DNA of 16,028 nt from CAZKUN01 sp964555935 (lineage in GTDB: Bacteria > Armatimonadota > Zipacnadia > Zipacnadales > VGFC01), in NCBI GenBank assembly GCA_964555935.1, contig CAZKUN010000209.1:1-16028 (forward strand). The letters are read 5' to 3'. Each line of letters opens with the position of its first letter. The stretch's first letter is position 1. Below are positions 12,772 to 16,028 of this stretch, piece after piece. A program made the translations under genes and the position numbers. Below the pieces are notes generated by a model. The model was not told the origin of the DNA. It saw nothing but the letters and a program-made list of their open reading frames with translations, and searched no databases.

Positions 12772-12953
12772 GGCGATGCCGGCTGAAAGCCGGCGGTCCA
12801 GTTAGGCTACATTGGCGGCGAGCGGACCCAAGCGCAGCGTGCAGCAGTGAGTGCCGGTCCAGGAATGCGCGGCGATGGCGATGCCGGCTAGAAGCCGTGG
12901 AAGCTCAGGCGGCGAGTTTCCTCGGCCCAGTCAGGCTACATTGGCGGCGAGCG
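12772..12953. repeat. Duplicated two-module repeat between two large genes
   Basis: Two modules occur twice in the same order. Module 1 is GGCGATGCCGGCT followed by a short A/G-rich link and AAGCCG, at 12772-12792 and 12877-12897. Module 2 is a 27-bp sequence with a single mismatch between copies (12798-12824 and 12927-12953), core CAGGCTACATTGGCGGCGAG in the second. In the first copy module 1 forms a perfect 7-bp hairpin (GCCGGCT-GAA-AGCCGGC, 12778-12794). The second module-2 copy ends directly at the stop codon of the gene at 12954. The array fills nearly the whole 210-bp gap. Confidence 0.85.
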
Positions 12954-14882
12954 CTAGTGCGGGAAGTGCATGAACATGCGCTGGCCTGTGCTGACTCCGT
13001 AGATGCCCCACAGGCCCGCCACGACGACGTCGCCGAGAGCCAGGCCCATGAAGAACGGCACGAGCTTCTGGTACGTCTTGACCCCGCCATAGCGCAAGAC
13101 GATGGTCTTGATGGCCCACGCGATCAGGAACGGCATCCACATGTAGTGCATCGAGTCGGTGTGGGCCAGCGCGAAGCCGATCGGATGGAGCTTCCAGCCC
13201 GGAATGCTGAACATGGCGACCCGCAGGCCGAGAGCAATCGCCGCTCCCCAGACGTAGCCTCCGACCTGCCAGAGATCGGTGGTTCGTGGTCGGAGGATCC
13301 ATCCCTCCAACACGCGCCAGGGCTGGGCGCCGCGCGAGGTATACCAACCCCGCATCCGCGCCATGGCTCCCCCGTGGCGGTAGTAGATATCCAGATGCAC
13401 CCAGGCGGACCAGAGCACGGTGACGATGATGCCGATGACGACGGCGTTGCGGAGGTGCGCACGCGGGATGCTACCGATCTCGCGGAACTTGTGGCTTGCG
13501 AGGAGCTGGACGGCGCGCGAATCGGCGTAGACATCGAAGTTGTCGAAGGTTGCGAACATCGGCAGCGCCGAGGCGCGGATCGGGCGCGTCCCCATCGTAG
13601 CGATCATCATGTGCTGGATCGTACCCGTGCCCTGCGCGGTCCAGCCGGTGCCGGTCTCAGCCGCGACCCGCGCCCAGGCGAGGGCGATCAGCCAGCGCAA
13701 CACGAAGAATGAGGTGGCCAGGATGATCGGCAGCCCGGCCGCGCGGCACATCAGCACCAGAGCGCCGAGCACGCAAACGAGCAGCATGATGCTTGACTTG
13801 CCCGACATCACCTGGACGCCGTCGACGCGATCGCGGCTGCCGCCCTCACGGATGCCCTTCCATGTGAGCAGAAGCGCGCTGACGGCGATGGCGAGCAAGG
13901 CGCCGGTGCCCTGCTGGTTGAGCAGAGGGAGCTGACCCCAGCCCTCGCGGCTGGCGCCCAAGCCGACGATGACGCAGATGAGTTTCTCGAGCTTGGTGAC
14001 CCAGAAGAAGAGCCAGCAGCTCAGGCTGGTCTCAAGCGATAGCAGAAAGACGACGCCGATGACGAAGGGGTAGAAGGCGATGTGGAGCGGCCGGATAACG
14101 GCCCACGGCATGGCCCCGAGATTCCGCGCGACGGGGCGGGCCTTGAGCCAGATGCTCGGAACCGAAGGGTAGAGGTAGTTGAGGAAGTTCATGCTCTGCA
14201 GCACCATGGGTATCGCGAAGCCGACCCACATGAAGCGGTTGCGCCAGAAGCCCTCGTAGCGCCGCGCCCCGGCCATGGCGAGAGGGAGTTGAGCGAGAGG
14301 GAACGTCAGGCGTTCGCGACTGATCCACTGCTCGGAGACGATGTTACACAGCGCCCACGTGCCAATGACCATGAGCATCGTAAACGCCAGCCAGAATGTC
14401 AGCGGCACGGCCCAGGCGGAGAGCGTCTCGATGCTGTAGAGGGTACCGTTCGCTTCGTAGAAGGCATCCACGACGTAGGGGTCATTGACCGTCAGCCATC
14501 GGGGAACGTGCTCGAAGAGAGTATCCCAGCGGTTCTCGGGTGAGGCGTAGTACTTGGCCGAGGGGAGCATTGGGATGAGGTAACCCATCATCCCGTGTCC
14601 GCCGATACTCGTGGCGATGGTGGTGATGGTGAAGATCACGAGCAACTCAGACGGCTGGAGTCGGAGGCGTTTGCGTAGCGGCGCGGCGAGGGCGATGACA
14701 ACGAAGAGGACGAGGACGCTGCCAAGCTGGAGCGAGGTGGTGCTCCAGTGCAGGACCTGGACGATTTGGTAGCCGTAGATGCCGAAGTACAGGCCGCCGC
14801 AGCCGAACAGCAACCCGAGCACGATGCCGCGCCACTGGGGTGGAGCCTCGCGCGGCGTCGGATGGAGATCGGATTCGCTCAT
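12954..14882 (-). CDS. DUF6785/DUF6784-type multi-spanning membrane protein
   Basis: The 642-residue protein has many transmembrane segments spread along its length. It starts with the WRGIVLGLLFGCGGLYFGIY segment (17-36) typical of the family, has a conserved region around GHGMMGYLIPMLPSAKYYAS (95-114) with nearby PENRWD, then ERLTFPLAQLPLAM (190-203). The C-terminal part has the family's KLHPIGFALAHTDSMHYMW and LRYGGVKTYQKLVPFFMGL blocks. Proteins with these domains occur in Planctomycetota, Armatimonadota, Lentisphaerota and related uncultured lineages; their function is unknown, and a transport role is a guess from the fold. I chose the ATG at 14882 because the family motif starts 16 residues later; the open frame to 15236 has Arg/Pro-rich shadow sequence. 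The ribosome site is weak. Confidence 0.85.
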   Translation of the reverse strand: MSESDLHPTPREAPPQWRGIVLGLLFGCGGLYFGIYGYQIVQVLHWSTTSLQLGSVLVLFVVIALAAPLRKRLRLQPSELLVIFTITTIATSIGGHGMMGYLIPMLPSAKYYASPENRWDTLFEHVPRWLTVNDPYVVDAFYEANGTLYSIETLSAWAVPLTFWLAFTMLMVIGTWALCNIVSEQWISRERLTFPLAQLPLAMAGARRYEGFWRNRFMWVGFAIPMVLQSMNFLNYLYPSVPSIWLKARPVARNLGAMPWAVIRPLHIAFYPFVIGVVFLLSLETSLSCWLFFWVTKLEKLICVIVGLGASREGWGQLPLLNQQGTGALLAIAVSALLLTWKGIREGGSRDRVDGVQVMSGKSSIMLLVCVLGALVLMCRAAGLPIILATSFFVLRWLIALAWARVAAETGTGWTAQGTGTIQHMMIATMGTRPIRASALPMFATFDNFDVYADSRAVQLLASHKFREIGSIPRAHLRNAVVIGIIVTVLWSAWVHLDIYYRHGGAMARMRGWYTSRGAQPWRVLEGWILRPRTTDLWQVGGYVWGAAIALGLRVAMFSIPGWKLHPIGFALAHTDSMHYMWMPFLIAWAIKTIVLRYGGVKTYQKLVPFFMGLALGDVVVAGLWGIYGVSTGQRMFMHFPH

Positions 14883-15032
14883 GTGTGGGCGGCTCTGCGA
14901 AGCATGGCTGGCTCCAAGGAGCCTGCATCTTTGGGCCCAACACCCCCGATGACCTGCTTCCCGAGGCGAACCGGGCGGCGAAGCGTCTGAGGCCCTGCAG
15001 GCCGGTAACCTCGCGAGTGGGAAGCGGACAGT
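14883..15032. promoter_or_regulatory. Divergent intergenic region
   Basis: This 150-bp region separates the minus-strand DUF6785-type gene from the plus-strand CPBP gene and must carry both promoters if they are transcribed independently. No convincing -35/-10 pair was found on either strand. GGCTCC-AA-GGAGCC (14910-14923) is a small perfect inverted repeat close to the DUF6785-side start and could be a regulator site or an mRNA hairpin. Confidence 0.4.
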
Positions 15033-15767
15033 ATGGCGCGTGTCGAGGGCGCGGAGGACGGACGTCGGGGCATCACGGCGCTGGAGGCGTCGCTCATCGC
15101 ACTGGGCGCGTTCTTCCTGTGCGCGTGGGCTGTCGGAAGCATGGGCGGGCGGCACTCGGTCGTCGCGTGGGCAGCCGGGACGCACTTGCCCCCGCTGGTG
15201 ATGCTCGCCGGCGCCGTCCTCATCGCCGCACGCCATCGGCCAATCCTGCCGCCGGCGTGGCAGGGGTACAGCACGCCCGTCTTCTGCGCTGCCGCGTTCA
15301 TGATCGGGCTAGCCGGGGGACTCGGGACGCCGCCAACCAGGGCGGAGGCGCTCGCGCCCGTGCTCCAGCCCCGTGTCGCGCTCATGTGGGCGTTTCTGTG
15401 GGTCGGGGTGGTGGCCCCGATCATCGAGGAGCTGTTCTTCCGAGGCATCCTGCAGGTTGCCCTGCGCAGGCACATGCCCGCGATCGCGGCTGTAGGCCTC
15501 TCCACCCTCGCGTTCGTCCTGGCCCACATAGGCATCGGACACTTCGGGCTATTCCTGGCATTGGGGGCGTTCTTCGGCATGATGGCGGCTCTTTCGGGTT
15601 CGGTTCTGCCGGCCATTGCCGCGCACATCGCGTGGAACGTCGGGACCCTCTGGGTCGGCGCCAATCCTGCGCTGATGGAGGCCGAGACCGACCTGCTGCC
15701 GATCCTCGCCACGCCGGTGTTCATCGCCGCCTGTGCTTTGCGCTGGAAGGAAAAAAAGCAGAAATGA
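15033..15767 (+). CDS. CPBP-family intramembrane metalloprotease
   Basis: The 244-residue membrane protein belongs to the CPBP (CAAX protease and bacteriocin-processing, Rce1/ABI) family. The three catalytic motifs are present and in order: Glu132-Glu133-x3-Arg137 (IEELFFRG), His165 in FVLAHIGIGH, and His198-x3-Asn202 (AAHIAWN). About six to seven hydrophobic segments are visible. Bacterial members cleave or protect against peptides, and several sit in peptide-bacteriocin gene clusters. The next gene starts inside its stop codon (ATGA) and begins with a PqqD-like domain, which supports a role in peptide maturation or leader removal, though that is inference. The ATG at 15033 has a moderate GGAAG about 8-12 bases upstream. 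It is the first plus-strand gene of the window. Confidence 0.9.
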   Translation: MARVEGAEDGRRGITALEASLIALGAFFLCAWAVGSMGGRHSVVAWAAGTHLPPLVMLAGAVLIAARHRPILPPAWQGYSTPVFCAAAFMIGLAGGLGTPPTRAEALAPVLQPRVALMWAFLWVGVVAPIIEELFFRGILQVALRRHMPAIAAVGLSTLAFVLAHIGIGHFGLFLALGAFFGMMAALSGSVLPAIAAHIAWNVGTLWVGANPALMEAETDLLPILATPVFIAACALRWKEKKQK

Positions 15768-16028
15768 GATGCCTCCCACCCGACCACCAGGAGCGACGCG
15801 GCGACCGGGTTCTCATGCTCTGGGGCGACATCCCGTATTGGACGGTGGTCGACAGGACGGCGGCGCGGTTCATCGGGGAGCTGGCAAGCGGCCACAGCGT
15901 GAACGCGGCGCTCAGTACGGCCGCGAATCGCGAGCCTGATTTCGCCCTCGAACGGGACGCGGCGATCGTCGTGAGCCAGCTCAGGCGGGCGGGCGTGGTC
16001 GGGTCGCGGCGGCTGAAGCCGCCGAAGG
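15764..16028 (+). CDS. PqqD-like domain protein, cut by the window end (possible radical SAM fusion)
   Basis: The start is the ATG at 15764, overlapping the CPBP stop by four bases (ATGA). The 88 visible residues match the PqqD (RiPP recognition element) pattern: a beta strand with an aromatic WGDIPYWTVVD, then RTAARFIGELASGHSVNAAL, and a closing acidic-to-hydrophobic helix ERDAAIVVSQLRRAGVVG. PqqD domains bind the leader of ribosomally made precursor peptides and present it to a modifying enzyme. They are often fused to, or lie next to, a radical SAM/SPASM protein. The frame is still open at 16028, so the gene is longer than a stand-alone PqqD (about 90 residues), as expected for an N-terminal fusion. 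No CxxxCxxC motif is within the window, so the radical SAM part is inference. Confidence 0.65.
   Translation, partial: MRCLPPDHQERRGDRVLMLWGDIPYWTVVDRTAARFIGELASGHSVNAALSTAANREPDFALERDAAIVVSQLRRAGVVGSRRLKPPK

Noticed and set aside
14883..15895. Long minus-strand frames opposite the CPBP gene (including the extension of the DUF6785 frame to 15236)
   Set aside because: The plus-strand CPBP motifs are clear. The opposite frames give Arg/Pro/Ala-rich translations typical of antisense reading in GC-rich DNA.
1..16028. CRISPR array, rRNA or tRNA genes
   Set aside because: No regularly spaced repeats of CRISPR size, no rRNA-like segments and no complete tRNA were seen on either strand by eye.

Overview
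The window looks like a high-GC chromosome fragment from an uncultured bacterium. A PEP-CTERM cell-surface protein, a DUF6785/DUF6784-type large membrane protein and a secreted glycosidase-like protein together point towards the Planctomycetota / Armatimonadota / Lentisphaerota-like part of the tree. That placement is inferred from family distribution; there is no rRNA or other phylogenetic marker here. Almost every gene up to 14882 is on the minus strand.

Layout, left to right. (1) 1-2208: four small minus-strand genes of unknown function. They are separated by unusually long, repeat- and hairpin-containing gaps and lie downstream of an integrase. A 52-bp repeat (41/52 identical, ungapped) occurs 3' of two of these genes. 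(2) 2287-3035: a minimal tyrosine recombinase with all expected catalytic residues and a near-consensus sigma70-type promoter. (3) 3036-4908: a PEP-CTERM, C-type-lectin-like surface protein gene (3584-4183) with its own terminator, set between two large gene-poor stretches (about 500 and 700 bp) that contain several strong inverted repeats. (4) 4909-10074: a compact minus-strand operon of phage/plasmid-replication character, read from a strong promoter at 10046-10074 with a palindrome over the -10. In transcription order it holds an excisionase-type HTH protein, two small unknowns, a CHC2-Toprim-RecA-like primase/helicase, a repeat-bearing overlap ORF, a PD-(D/E)XK-like nuclease with an altered active-site motif, a 48-aa coiled-coil peptide, a phage-type OB-fold/SSB-like protein, one or two tiny ORFs and a PC4/p15-like ssDNA-binding protein. 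Regions 2-4 are most simply read as an integrated mobile element, but its ends are not defined. (5) 10075-10427: a gene-free boundary. (6) 10428-14882: a secreted glycosidase-like protein and a 12- or more-TM DUF6785-type protein, same strand, separated by a 210-bp gap made of duplicated repeat modules. (7) 15033-end: a plus-strand pair, a CPBP-family membrane protease and, overlapping it by 4 bp (ATGA), the start of a PqqD-like domain protein cut by the window edge.

How the parts may work together. The operon from 10015 to 4909 fits an autonomous replication module: HTH regulator, primase-helicase, nuclease and two ssDNA-binding proteins. The integrase would give integration, and the PEP-CTERM lectin gene may be cargo or host DNA. 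The CPBP/PqqD pair at the right edge resembles the core of a ribosomally made peptide (RiPP) maturation locus, and is the most promising lead if the truncated gene continues into a radical SAM domain.
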